A DNA stretch of 58,459 nt, taken from NCBI GenBank assembly GCA_018257865.1, contig JAEUBA010000131.1, forward strand, positions 1 through 58,459. Direction: 5' to 3'. The stretch comes from Stereocaulon alpinum. Taxonomy: Eukaryota > Ascomycota > Lecanoromycetes > Lecanorales > Stereocaulaceae. A model generated the notes under the pieces. It made no database searches and was not told the origin of the DNA. It worked only from the letters and a program-made list of their open reading frames with translations. The position numbers and the translations under genes were made by a program. This document shows, in pieces, positions 12,961 through 24,296 of this stretch (positions are counted from its first letter, which is position 1; the number at the start of each line of letters is the position of its first letter).

Positions 12961-15687
12961 TATAAGGTCTACCCCGCAGAGAAATCTTATTTTAAAAACT
13001 TAAAAATATAGAAAATATAATATAAACTCTCTAGTCGTCGATTATTTTAGTACCTTTTTAAATAATATATTAATAGTTCTATAAAAATTATATTTAGAAC
13101 GAAATTCTTCTCTATATCTAGCTTACTTATACCGGCTAATAGATATATTCTATAACTATTAATAGCGATATCTATAACTACTATAATAAAGCGCTATATA
13201 TCTAGTACTTATAGGGGTATTACTAAGATAGTATAGGAGGGGGGCGGCGCTTTTTAGAAGAAAAATAATAGAAGATTATAATATCCTATATAAAGATATA
13301 AAGTACTAGAAAAGATAATCTTACTAATATAAGGGTAGACGTTTAAAAGATATAAAATAGGCTTACCTATAGCTAATAATAATAGATCTAACTCCTAGTA
13401 ACCTATATAGACCCTCTACGACCTCTTAGTATAGCTCTATCTCTTTTAGGCTCTTCCTCCTTATTACTATACTTAGGCCGGTTAGGGTCCTAATATATAC
13501 CGTAGTATTAAGTAGTTCCCTACCTTATATTTAACCTATAGGTAGTAAGGAGATATCCTTTTAGGAGCTTATTATATCCCTATAGTAGTAGACTATTATA
13601 CTAGCTCTATTCCCTATAAGGGAAAGGCAGGATATACCGTAGGGGTATATAGGATAAATACTATTTAGGGACCCTTATAAGGCCCCTACCCTTAACTTTA
13701 ATATAAATATCTTATATAATACGTCCCTTCGCGCCGTTAGGAGGAGTAATTATAATATAGGCTACCTTACTAAATATAGGGCGATTATATATACCGCGAT
13801 TAGTACGCCTAGGGTTATATTATATAATACGGACGTTTATAGTCTATAGAGGGTATTTTACCTTATTATCTAATAAGCGTTCCCAGCAAGTCTTAAAGCT
13901 CTATATATAGGGGTTAATATCTTAAAGAAGTTATTAAAGAAGAAGTACTATATCCGTATTAATAGATCTTTTAACCTACCTAATATATATTATATAGGTA
14001 TCTACTTAATCCTAGCTATTATTAATAAAGTAGTATTAGGTATATCTCTTAGTAACGCCTTCTTTAGGTAAAAGTAGACTAATAGCGTAATATATCCCCC
14101 CTTAAATCTTATATATAGTCTGCCTAACCTAATAATCTATCTTATCTACGCCCTTACTAGTAAAAGAAAGTAGGTTATTATAGTTTAAGGCTCTCTTAAC
14201 GAACGCAGTACTACGGGTAGTCCGTTTTATCTTAAACTACCTTAGCTAATAAGGGTTTAGGATACAGTCCTAACTATCTAATATATATTCTACTTTATAA
14301 AATAGCTTATTTAACGCGAGAACTTAACGCTTAGGGTTACCTTTAGGTAGTTATTTAAGGAATTCGAAGTTAGGTAAGTTAGGTACTTAGATATTAATTA
14401 TACTATTCTAATAGTACTACTACTGTTTAGTAGAAAGACGCTTACCCTTAAAAGAGAAGGTATAGTAATAAGGATATTTATTAGTTAGATTAAAGAACTA
14501 CGGTAATATAACGTACTCTAAGAGATTAATATATACTTATAGTAGCTAGGTATATAGATATATACTTAGTAAGGTTCTACTACCCTTATCTATAGTATTA
14601 CGGCGCTAATATAGCTAACGGCGATATTACTAACGTAGTATACGTTCCTTACTATTCTCCTATACCTACTAAGCGTGTCTCCGTTACTAGCGGAGGTAAT
14701 ATCGCGGTTCTAGCAGGGGTACTTTATCTTTAGAAGAAGAATCTTAGTACTTAGGTAGGCTTAAATCCTCTAGATTATAGGGCGGTACGACTACTTAGAT
14801 AACTTATTAGATACCTAATTAGGTAGGGCGAGGCCGTAGATAGGCGTTCTACTACTATAGTCGAATAATCTACCTTCTCTATATATTATAAATTTCTACC
14901 TACTAACTTATAGTAAACTCCCTAGCTCTTATAGTATTCCTAGAATATTTCTTCCTTCCCTAATTAGTTATCCCTTAATTAATTACGTTCTCTATAATAT
15001 CTATAAGGGCCGCAGACGAATTCTAACGCTTTAGATAGTTTAGATATAAGGTAGGGGTAGGAGCGCTATTATTAATATATACTATAAAAGTAGGCGTCTA
15101 GCGCTACTAACGCGTAATAGTATACTAATTATAAGTACTATTATAAAAACTAAAGATACCTTACGTTAGTAGAGCTATTAAATAGGGATAAGAGGTAATA
15201 GCGCTAAATATATATTAGTTACCTACTTTATTTATATAAGGAGGTAAGTATTAAGTATTAAGATTAGTATTTACTAGGGAGCTAGCGCTGCCCGTAAAAT
15301 ATAGGGAAAAGGCTTCTTTTACTTATAACTATTGCGTAAATAGGCCGATTCTAAAAATTCTTAATACGCAAGTAAGCGAATAATTAACTTTAAAACTTAT
15401 AAAATTATCTCGATATTATATAATATATATAGCGCAGGGTATTACTGCGAAGAAGTACGTAGTATATTTAACTTTTAGTAGTTAAAGGCGCTATAAAGGC
15501 GCTAGCTGAGAGAGGAAACTTAGGTCTAAAGAGGTATTTTAATTAGCTATAAGGGCGGAATTACTCCGAAAGTCCTTATAATCTATTATTATAAGAAAGA
15601 TAGTTAGTCTATTAACTATTTACAATTATAACTATAATCTAAAATTCTCTATATTCTACGTAGCCTAGATCCCGCCTAGACCCTAGC
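12961..15687. other. RIP-saturated sequence without recognised coding content
   Basis: This stretch is AT-rich, almost free of CpA and TpG, and has stops in all frames. Part of it is probably the N-terminal and 5' portion of the Helitron (minus strand), but I could not read a known protein from it on either strand. I saw no further LTR pair. Confidence 0.5.
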
Positions 15688-15689
15688 TA

Positions 15690-16652
15690 CGGCAGCGTAT
15701 ATTAACTATTCTATTAAAACTCCGTATATCTTCAATTAATACCCCTACTAACTTTTTGAAATTTTCAAAACTTCAGCTATACTACCTACTATAGGCCTTA
15801 GTATACCTATCTTATAGGCGTAATAATTAATTAACTATAGTTCTTGCTACTCCTATCTATTTAGAATATCTTAGAACTAGATCGTTACCGCTAGCTGTAC
15901 TTGTAAGGGGTAGATATACTATAAGGACCCTAATAGGGGCCTTCTAGGTATCGGACCCGATATCCTTGACTTTTGCCTCTTCTAGGTGGCAGAGGGGTAG
16001 GGCTCTAGCCCGGAGTTCCTATTCCTTATAGTACTGCACTGCTATTAAGGCCGCTGTTATCAACTATAGGCCCTCTAGCAACTAATGTATCCGCTTAATA
16101 TTCTATCTACTAATCGACAGCGGTTACTACGCAGTACTAAGGCGCTACTAACGTATAAGAACCTCTGTAGGAATGCGTATATATATGGTAATAGGCGTAT
16201 AGGCGGGCTTTCCCCTAGGCGGCCCTACTCTACCCCTAGGGGGGGGGATAGGGCCCGGAGACCTAACTATATAATAGTAGGGTTAAGACACAGCCCGCCC
16301 AGCTACTTATAGGCGTAGGATAGTATATAGAAGTAGGGCGGAAGGCTTATAGGACGTTAGGATTACTATAGGAGGTAGTTAGCGCAGTCTATAATTCAGT
16401 TAGAGTGGAGATACTGGATCACCAAATATACGTATTTCCACACTTTGGCGGCGGCGACGTTATAGCTAGCAGCGACGATCTAGGATATTCTAAATAGATA
16501 GGAGTAGTAAGATCTATAATTAACTAATTATTACGCCTATAGGATAGGTATACTAGGCCCTGTAGGCAGTATAGTTGAAATTTCAAAATGTTGGTGGGGG
16601 TGTCAGTTGGAGATGTGCGGAGTTTTGATAGAATGGTTAACATGCGCTGCCG
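15690..16652. mobile_element. 963-bp element with about 200-bp terminal inverted repeats
   Basis: The left arm (15690-15899) and right arm (about 16462-16652) are inverted copies. Both begin CGGCAGCG at the outer edge and are flanked by TA (15688-15689 and 16653-16654). A TA duplication suggests a Tc1/mariner-type origin; CTAGC also appears on both sides, so a 5-bp duplication cannot be excluded. The interior (about 560 bp) has only a 75-codon ORF (16085-16312) with no family resemblance, so the element looks non-autonomous. Differences between the arms are mainly C-to-T and G-to-A in the left arm. Confidence 0.75.
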
Positions 16653-16849
16653 TACTAGCTCTAATAAAATCCTTCTTAGTAATGTTATTATCGCTTATTG
16701 CTACCACCGTACTTAAGCCGTGTTAGATCCTTTGACACTGATTAATACCCTGTTATTCAAGCTTGTCTAGCCGTGATTCTATAGTAACAACGCACACGCT
16801 CCCTAGATCTTCGCCCATAAACGACGGTCAAAGTCTCAGATGATTCGAT

Positions 16850-17683
16850 CTATGAACTCGCCATTAGTACGATGAGAAGCACTCCCGCGGCTGTCAATTG
16901 TCCCAAACCAGCCAACAGCATCTTTGACGTAGCATTTGAGCTCGAACTCAAACTCGTACTCGGGCTCCCGACTGGGCTGCTGCTTGCTGTCTGAGTCGGC
17001 AATGTTGTCGTCGCTGACCTAGGATTTGAGGATGTTGAGGGCGTCACTGTCGGCTTAGAAGCCTCGGCAACAGTTATAGATGAGGACGCAGCAGCCATCC
17101 CACCAGCCTCATCTGTGATCGTAGCTGGCTCCTCGTTATCATCACCGCTGATATCACATATTGGAGGATTGTCCGCCAAATCGATATTATCATCCTGACA
17201 AATTCCCTGGAGAGTGTGCTCCCGGACTTTCACTCCAAGACATTTACTCAAAGAGCAGACATCACTATCGCTAGCCTTCCCACACAAATACCGTGTCAAT
17301 TTTATTTTTCGATCCGTCTTTGAATAATTCTGAATGACTCCGCTTAATGTATTTTGCCCGCACTTCATCGTCGCGTGCACCAGTACATCAAGCGCCTGGA
17401 TACGAGGCTGGATATCATCGGTTTCTACTAGTGTCGAGGTTTCATTCGCGCATTGAAGGAATTCGGAGACGGAGTATTGGGATACGAGGACAGCGTTATA
17501 TGTGGGGTCCGTAGTGTCGGGACCAAAGCCGGTGACAGGGTGGAAGGTGCAGCCGAAGCCGGAGGGTCCAGTAGGGGCGGAGGGTCCAGTAGGACCGGGC
17601 CCAATTTGGGGAGATGGAGAGCAGAGATCTAAGGTCAGAAGGAAGAAGAAGCTGGTGAGGAGGAGGAAGGTTAAAGAGGACAT
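16850..17683 (-). CDS. Secreted Cys-rich, Ser/Thr-rich GPI-anchored-type cell-surface protein
   Basis: A single-exon protein of 277 residues. Residues 1-20 form a hydrophobic signal peptide. Residues 22-43 are a Pro/Gly repeat-like stretch. The ectodomain (44-180) has eight cysteines (45, 78, 108, 134, 143, 148, 162, 176), an even number suited to four disulfides. A Ser/Thr-rich stalk (196-253) follows, and a final hydrophobic segment (255-277) fits a GPI-attachment signal. Eight cysteines recall CFEM proteins, but the spacing does not match that domain, so I do not assign it. It is probably a cell-wall or plasma-membrane surface protein of unknown role, and the first intact gene beside the RIP block. 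The secreted architecture is clear; function is unknown. Confidence 0.8.
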   Translation of the reverse strand: MSSLTFLLLTSFFFLLTLDLCSPSPQIGPGPTGPSAPTGPSGFGCTFHPVTGFGPDTTDPTYNAVLVSQYSVSEFLQCANETSTLVETDDIQPRIQALDVLVHATMKCGQNTLSGVIQNYSKTDRKIKLTRYLCGKASDSDVCSLSKCLGVKVREHTLQGICQDDNIDLADNPPICDISGDDNEEPATITDEAGGMAAASSSITVAEASKPTVTPSTSSNPRSATTTLPTQTASSSPVGSPSTSLSSSSNATSKMLLAGLGQLTAAGVLLIVLMASS

Positions 17684-17736
17684 AGTGTGAACACTAAAGG
17701 ATCAGAAGGAGTGGCTTGAGATGAAGAGTCACGTCT

Positions 17737-17750
17737 ATTATATAAAGATC
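17737..17750 (-). promoter_or_regulatory. TATA-like element upstream of the surface-protein gene
   Basis: On the minus strand a TTTATATAATA stretch lies 55-70 bases upstream of the start codon at 17683. Position and sequence suit a TATA box; no other promoter evidence is available. Confidence 0.4.
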
Positions 17751-18704
17751 TCGCTTCCCTCCTAGCAGCAGATCGTTTCGTCGCATGTGTTTCATCCCCG
17801 CTGGGCTGAAATTCCAGCTTTCAGCTCTGCGGCTTGGCACCGCTCACTCCGAGAGTTCGCAGGAGCTGTGCCTGAAGCTGTTAGAGGCGCAATCAGGCAG
17901 CAGCCCTGGTAGAATGTTATTGATTGCAAAGCGTGAAGCTTCAGCCGGAGCCTGCCAATCCAGGCTCCCTTGTATTGCGCCCTTTACTCATTCCAGTTCT
18001 CCCCCCTGCTCCCTCGCTGCTCCCTCCAAAGCAGCCCTGCTCCCTTTCTCCGACCGAAACGGCAATTTCCAATCCTAAGTTCCAGGTGCATATAATGTAT
18101 ATATACAAACCTCCGTACCTAGGGATTTATGTAACCTCGTGCTGACGAAGGAGCCCCTGCTTTACTCCTGCGCTGATGATCGTTTAGTCTTTTTGCTTCC
18201 TCGATACTCCCTCTAAAACGGCCTTACTCCCTTTCCCGATCGTAAGCGGTGATTCCCAATTCTAAGTCCCGGGCGTATATTATATACATGATAATCCCCG
18301 AACTAAGGCTAAAACGTGACCGCCTGCTAAATCTCGCCGAATTTCGTGGATGATATACAGCAAGAGCGACAATTCAGAGTTTGACAAGCGCTCACGTTCA
18401 ACTTATGTGCTTAAGGGTGCCGTCACTAAGTAGGGCGTATCAAAATGGAGTACACATGGGTTGTGAAGACCGGGCAACTAGTAGAGACCTCAAGGTCGAA
18501 GGAAATTATAAGAGTCGTGCAACATAAAATATAAGTCAAACATGGCTACGCAGAAGGCTGAATATCGGAAAATTCAATTCGTCCAACGCTTTAACGTGTT
18601 GAACGCTAACGTTTCTCCAAGCGGCACGAAGAATTACCAAGATATCTATAGTCAATACTCCGCAACCGTCATCCTAACCTCAATGTATATCATTAAGTGC
18701 CCAT
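17751..18704. repeat. Intergenic region with a diverged direct duplication
   Basis: Between the surface-protein gene and the LRAT-like gene, about 100 bases at 18014-18113 are repeated in degenerate form at 18201-18298. Both copies run from a CTCCCTC core through CTGCTCCCTTT/CTTACTCCCTTT and a CCAATCCTAAG/CCAATTCTAAG core to a TATAT-rich end. The second copy carries extra transitions. No gene is supported here; the plus-strand reading frame at 18542-18997 is the antisense of the Gln-rich tail of the next gene. Confidence 0.5.
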
Positions 18705-19595
18705 TCACACAACAATTTGTATTTGAGCCTGCATCTGCATCTGAATCTGGTTCTGAATCTGATTTTGAATCTGATTTTGGATCTGGTTCTGAATCTGGGT
18801 TTGGATCTGATTTTGGGTCTGGTTTTGAATCTGGTTTTGAATCTGTATCTGCGTTTGATTTTGTAACTGAATTTGCTGGTTCTGGATCTGCGTCTGCATC
18901 TGGGCTGTCGTTTGGAGCTGCATCTTCAGCAAGAACTCCAATGGCGGGGGCATCAAGGACTGCGTCTTCTGGTACCTGGATTTCGTGTTGGAATTAAACC
19001 AGGGAAAGTCAGCTGCTTTGGTGACTAGAATTCGTTCTGCTAGCGTACGGAGGAAATGTTGACAATTTTTCCATAAGAGATTATATTCTCCAAATTGTTG
19101 GAATACGGACTTGCATGCAAGATCGACTTCCTCCTTGGTCTTGGTAGTCCATCCGATCAAGCAGACATAGAAGCCGTCTACATCAGGCAGGCTACTCTCA
19201 GCTAGTGCTGCTTTTCTTTTCTCTTCGTCGATCGTGAAAGGCGTCACGTGGTAGGTGAACTTCAACTCTTTTGAGCGTTCTTCCCCACTCTCCTTCCCAA
19301 CATTCTCACTGCGGCGCAGCTCATATTTGCTACCGTGCGTCATAAGGACCCAATGTCTCAACCGACCGTTGTATATATACCGAGAGAACCAAACCTGTTG
19401 ACCCTTTGTGTGATCTTCTTCCTCTCTAAGGCGTCGCTCAACATCTGGTTGCATGGTTTTCAGTCGCTTCTCTCTGTATCGTACCATCTGACGTGAGTTC
19501 ATCACGCGCTGTCCACGCTTCGTCTGTGCGAAGTCTGCCATTTCTTTCTCTCTCCTCCTCTTGTGGGCGTCTAAGCGGCTAAGTACGGAGCCCAT
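18705..19595 (-). CDS. LRAT/NlpC-P60-like thiol-fold protein with Gln-rich repeat tail
   Basis: A single-exon protein of 296 residues. The N-terminus (1-65) is highly charged. The middle carries HWVLMTHGSKYELR (from His81) and, about 95 residues later, WKNCQHF (Cys178, His180). A histidine in an HW motif followed by an NCxHF cysteine motif is the pattern of LRAT-like members of the NlpC/P60 superfamily, which use a Cys-His thiol centre as acyltransferases or peptidases. Function here is inferred from motifs only. Residues 226-296 are an almost pure Gln/Ile/Asn tail built from IQNQ units, encoded by a 6-base repeat (about 18720-18880). The tail could vary in length between strains. The neighbouring secreted gene is on the same strand but has no obvious link. 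Confidence 0.65.
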   Translation of the reverse strand: MGSVLSRLDAHKRRREKEMADFAQTKRGQRVMNSRQMVRYREKRLKTMQPDVERRLREEEDHTKGQQVWFSRYIYNGRLRHWVLMTHGSKYELRRSENVGKESGEERSKELKFTYHVTPFTIDEEKRKAALAESSLPDVDGFYVCLIGWTTKTKEEVDLACKSVFQQFGEYNLLWKNCQHFLRTLAERILVTKAADFPWFNSNTKSRYQKTQSLMPPPLEFLLKMQLQTTAQMQTQIQNQQIQLQNQTQIQIQNQIQNQTQNQIQTQIQNQIQNQIQNQIQNQIQMQMQAQIQIVV

Positions 19596-20784
19596 GAATG
19601 CTCTTATCTTTTGAAATTAATATCAGAAAGTTACTTTGAATGAGGGTAGTTGTCAAAGCCTTCTAAAGAATCGCAAAGGTCAATAGAATGGTTCACTTGT
19701 CAGCTGGCCGATCCTCTAGAACTAGGCGCCCGTAGACGCATAGTGGGGGGACCAAAGACCGGGTTCCGGCTCGACAGAGGTCAGCACTAGCTCATAAGGG
19801 GCTGAGTGTTGGCGGCTCTAAGTCGCCTCTCTTGCAGTAGTACTTTACTACTCGATGCATTAGACATACCACGATCTATCTAGTATGTATGTAATATAAA
19901 ACTTTGGTAATTCCCATTGTTCTTTGCCAAGTACTCATCGACGTGTTCGATCAGCGGTCGATGGGATAGAAAGTGGACAAATTTCGTTATCCACACCGCG
20001 GATGCTCGTGTTGTAGCATGTACAAGTCCCACCCTACAACCATTGTTACTCCCTATGCCTTGTACTCCTTTAAGCATCATTTCTGGCTGCAGACGCAAAC
20101 CCGTTCACCTAAAGTTGTGAGAAAGAAATTCAAACGTACGGCAGCTTTGAATGAGGTAGAATATGCGATGTAGTGGAATCATACATGAGAAACACGCCTT
20201 CAACAGCCCACAAACCAGCCCAGGCTACCTCAGCCACTCTTGAAATAGGAATCCCAGTCGAAGCTACTTGTTACGTGTCTTACTTAGCACGAACGTAGCA
20301 TTGGCGCAGACGAGGGTACGTCGCAGTGACTGCCTGGCTGGTATCTTTTCGCAAGGTTACTTCCATGAAGGGATGCAAGTATGATGGGGTAACTGCAGCT
20401 GCAAGATCGATGTGTTCCAAGGGGCAAAGGAGTTATGCAGTCAGGATGGTAACTCATGGCACCGTCGTTAAGGACAAAAGCTGGAGGGTTCCCGGGACGT
20501 CGGCCCGCAACCTGGCCTTGGAAATTCCCAAATTAGGTGCCAATCACGCTTTGATGGCTCGCTTGGGGGGTCTCCTGCCCTGAAAGCTGTGAAATGTTTG
20601 TTGTCCTTGACGAGGCGCCTACGAGCGCGCTAATGTAAACGGCTTTGGCGAAGGGGAACAAAAGTTGATCTGCAGCCCAAACACAGGAGAAAATAATGAT
20701 TGTCTGAATCTGGCAGATACAGGGGCATGTGTATGGGTACTTCTGTGAGATGAACATTTATCATAAGCGTAGAGGCTCGTCGTA
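19596..20784. other. Intergenic region, no supported gene
   Basis: About 1.2 kb upstream of the LRAT-like gene. Small open frames occur on both strands (for example 20326-20583) but lack splice signals, conserved motifs or plausible starts. I see nothing else here. Confidence 0.5.
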
Positions 20785-21285
20785 TCCCTTTGACCGGCAG
20801 AAAAGCATACCCTGCGGGAATTAAGCCCTATAGGGCTGTGTATGCTGCTGAGGCGCTTTCTGCATGATTTTCCGGGCGGGGTGGCCCCTAAACGAGGTAC
20901 CCAAACCAGCTGTTATAGCGGGTTAGTAACGCATAAGGCGAATTCCTAGGGTAGCTTTAGGGCCTAGGTCCCAGCACCGTTCCAGGGTACTCAGATATCA
21001 ACTCTTAGGGTAAAGAGTGTCTGATTTGTAAGCTTTGCCCCCGGTGCAGACTTTATGCATTTAGCTAGATAATCCGGCGGAGACAAATTAAGATAGTAAT
21101 AGTTATACATATTAATTTTGGTAGGAATCGCTGCAAAATTGATATATCTATATATATCACAACTATTGTTTTCTCAATTTAGCGCCACAAATTGAGGACT
21201 AGCGCCGGAGGTCGGTGTTTATGCACGTACTAGCACCTAATCGGGTTTAGTTTTGGGGGGTGTGCTTTTCTGCCGGTCAAAGGGA
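20785..21285. mobile_element. 501-bp MITE with near-perfect short terminal inverted repeats
   Basis: The outer ends are inverted copies of TCCCTTTGACCGGCAGAAAA, extending to about 28 bases with one or two mismatches (20785-20812 and 21258-21285). TA flanks both sides (20783-20784 and 21286-21287). The interior has no transposase frame. Size, TIRs and TA flanks fit a non-autonomous Tc1/mariner-derived MITE. It lies in the gap between the LRAT-like gene and the 3' end of NAA35 and has not been RIP-saturated. Confidence 0.75.
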
Positions 21286-21463
21286 TACGATGTGATGTAG
21301 ATGCGACTGTTGGCTGCTGATGACTCATTCCACCTAGCTGTGAGCTGCTTGAATGCTTCCGCTGTTAGCTGCATCTAAGAAATACTGCGTGGTTATCCCT
21401 CATACTCATGAAGTGCATCTAGCCTTTACAAAGCTTTGAGAGTCCTTCTCCCTAGTAGCGTAT

Positions 21464-24296
21464 TCACTTGGCGGATATTTTGGGTACAATCCACCAAGGG
21501 TGATACCCTTTCCCACTCTCAGCCAATTCCACCTTGAGTATATCTTTTGCATTCTTCGAGCCTGCGGTCGCCATAATTTTCTTGGAAGTAGACACCATAA
21601 TGCTTGCGGTGATACAAGCCCTCAATACATTCTTGACCCCTAACCTCCACCAGTCTTCGCACCCAACGCAACGGGCAGCCTCAGCGTTTACCTTACTGAC
21701 AGCTTCCCACTCTTTGCGGGCTGCTCTCAGAGCCTGGTCAGCAAGTTCGAGCATCTGGGAAGCTTGCTTGTTAATCTCTCCTTGGGTGGCTGGAGCCACT
21801 TCATGTTTGTTGGAGGCACGCAGCGAGACAAGGGAAGCAAATTCTGGGTAAGATGGGACTTCAGGTAACGATATGGCCAGGAAGGGGCGCATTCGAAGGT
21901 TATAAAGGAGTTCTGGCGTGCTGTAGGGCCGATCATGGTAGGGCGCCGGGATGAGGCCTAGATGGGAAAGAAATGAGAAGACCTGAGTTGAGCGGTGCGA
22001 ATTAGTTCTACGGTTTCAGACGAGGTACAACGAAGGACTTACACATGACATGCCCTCAGCAAAAGACGCGGTTGCAGCCGCTTCAAGCGTGGCAAAGTCT
22101 AGAAAGGAGAAGGACCGGCGGAAGGTAATCTTTTGCTCTGGCGTTGATTTCAAGATGCGTGCTAGCCTGCGTGAAGTGAATGTTCGTATACGCTCTAGAT
22201 GCTGGATTCGCGTGCTTGTTAGGTGCTGGAGGTACCTGTAGAGAGAAAACGTCAGCTTCACATCGCGCTTACACAAGAAAGCCGGATTAGAGCCACCTAC
22301 CAATACATGCCACCTAACTCATCACTCAGATAGACATCCAGCTCAAAGCCCATCTGCAAGATCCACTCCATCTGCCGTAACTTGTGGTAATAGGCCCACG
22401 ATGAGAGAGGGAAAGCCCATAACTCTTCACTCAAGTCGTTTGATTCCTTGATCGGTTCCTCTTTGCTATATGTGCGGAGCTCAGTGTCAAATGCTTCAGC
22501 CTGCTTGCAAGTCAGGAGATATAGTATGATGAACGTAGGAAATACTGACGTCGAACTGTACGCTGTCCCACTCTAGGACAAGATGACAAAGCATCCGTCG
22601 CATCCGTGACCTGTTCATGCATAACGTCCGGAACAATTCGAGGAAAGGCTGTAGCAGTTATATTAGCAAATGGGGATATATCTTGCTGTTGGAAGGATGT
22701 ACATCAGTAGCTCTGGTCATAAAGTCATCCATTCTCTTTGCCATCTGAAACCTTGAGTCCTGAGGCGCCTCAATCTCCCTGTTCGTTGGATCTACAAGTA
22801 GATCTGCAGGTAGCACGATCTCTTCCAAATCATCGAAGATGAGCTGCTTGAAAGACATGGTCCCAAGCGCCCGCATCTCGCTGAATACCATCGACTGCAT
22901 CAGACATCTCGAGTAGACAGATGGCTGCGGCGTTCGTGATTGATATGCTGATATGAATGTCTAGACAAAGGTAAGCTTGATTCTCTCAGTACGAATCGAC
23001 GGAAATGCTACGAACTATCAGTTGACTCGCGCCTCGGTAATCGAGGATTCTGTATGCATCTCTAGCATTGTGACAGAGATTGGTGAGCTGTACGAAAGCG
23101 TCAGAATGACTTATGTTAACTATCGGCCTAGGAGGCACACTGCTGGCTAGCCGTCGCTGTATCTTTATGCTGAATGACTGTACTACTGGCGTACCCAACG
23201 TGATGGTACCTGGAATCGTGGGAAGCAGCTCCAAGCAGCGTTCCCAAGAAGATGATCTCTGAGGATCCACGATGTCATCTATCTGTACAGCTGATAGTAA
23301 AGCCAGTCGAAGCTCTAGTCGGCTGACTAGAGCATCCCTCAATAGTTCATTTGGTATCCCGGCATCGTTGAGATAGAGCATAGCATCCCTCAGCCTCTTT
23401 TCGATATCAGCCACATTGAATTCAGTGAGCAGCTTTCGATGATACAGATTAGCCACAAAGTCTTCCTCCTACTGCAAGTCAGTACTGACTTAACAAGCCA
23501 CGAGGGACATTAAGCCCAACGATAAAAGGAGACAGACTTCGTAATAATGTTCCGTGCTGATCCTCCGATGCACGTAATCGCAAGTCTTGATCAGTCCAAG
23601 ACAGTACGCTCTGAGAACAACATGTAGCATCTCATTACCGGGCCCAGGCTCCCTGTCTCGATCGAAGCGGGCCCGCTCTAGAGTCTTTGGCTCCGGCCAA
23701 AGTAGTCGATCGAGGTATAGCGAGGTGAATAGAGACTGTGAGAGGGGATGACCCATATGCCATGCCATCTACGATACCTACGATCAGTATCAGAATTATT
23801 CATAGCCGTATATAGTGCGTAGAAGGGCTTACCTCGTAACACAGCATCTGGTCCATTATACCAAGGACCTCTTCTGGTAGGAGCTCACGGAGGACATCAT
23901 AATGGTCTTCGAGGGTCTCGCCGGGTTGTAGGAAGCCGCTGTCCATTTTGGGGTCCATAATCTATTTCGTTGGTTCAGCCAGGATCCTTTTCGTCTCGTG
24001 TAGCCGTAGCACTCTCCAGAATGCAAGCGTACCTCCAATGCCCCAACTGCTTCAAAGAGCGTGAAGTATTCATCCTTAACGAGTTGGCCGGTGTTCAAAC
24101 CTGGTTTAAATTAGCCCTGTCCGGGATTCTGCTGTGCGTTGCACTGACCTGATGCTGCAGCCGCGAAATCGGCGGTGATGTCTTGGGCCATGGGATGACT
24201 CTTAGAGCGAGGTGCTGTTACCGAGTGTCGCTTCTCTGATTCAGACGCTGGCTCGTCATATTCCGCATCAATGCTGAGCGTGGATATGTCTGCCAT
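21464..24296 (-). CDS. NAA35: NatC N-terminal acetyltransferase auxiliary subunit (Mak10/NAA35)
   Basis: Ten exons on the minus strand: 24296-24149, 24100-24033, 23961-23833, 23768-23538, 23468-23016, 22960-22703, 22648-22550, 22500-22301, 22235-22043, 21982-21464. The sum is 2298 bp, giving 765 residues, a normal Mak10 length. All introns are GT-AG and 48-71 nt, most with recognisable branch sites. Conserved Mak10 blocks appear in order: DITADFAAAASG, LVKDEYFTLFEAVGALE, IMDPKMDSGF (spanning exon joins), the RAYCLGLIKTCDYV block, FDDLEEIVLPAD, and the C-terminal HPWWIVPKI. NatC acetylates the N-terminal Met of proteins starting Met-hydrophobic, co-translationally at the ribosome; Mak10 is its scaffold and anchors the catalytic Naa30. 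An in-frame ATG at 24320 would add eight residues; 24296 is preferred by conservation. The family is certain; individual splice sites are strong inferences. Confidence 0.92.

Noticed and set aside
16085..16312. 75-codon frame inside the long-TIR element
   Set aside because: Arg/Pro-rich with no transposase motif, and it lies in mutated repeat sequence; judged a chance frame.
18542..18997. Plus-strand Ser/Asp/Phe/Gly-rich 151-codon frame
   Set aside because: It is the antisense of the Gln/Ile/Asn repeat tail of the LRAT-like gene. A 6-base repeat keeps both strands open; the minus-strand gene has a real domain upstream.
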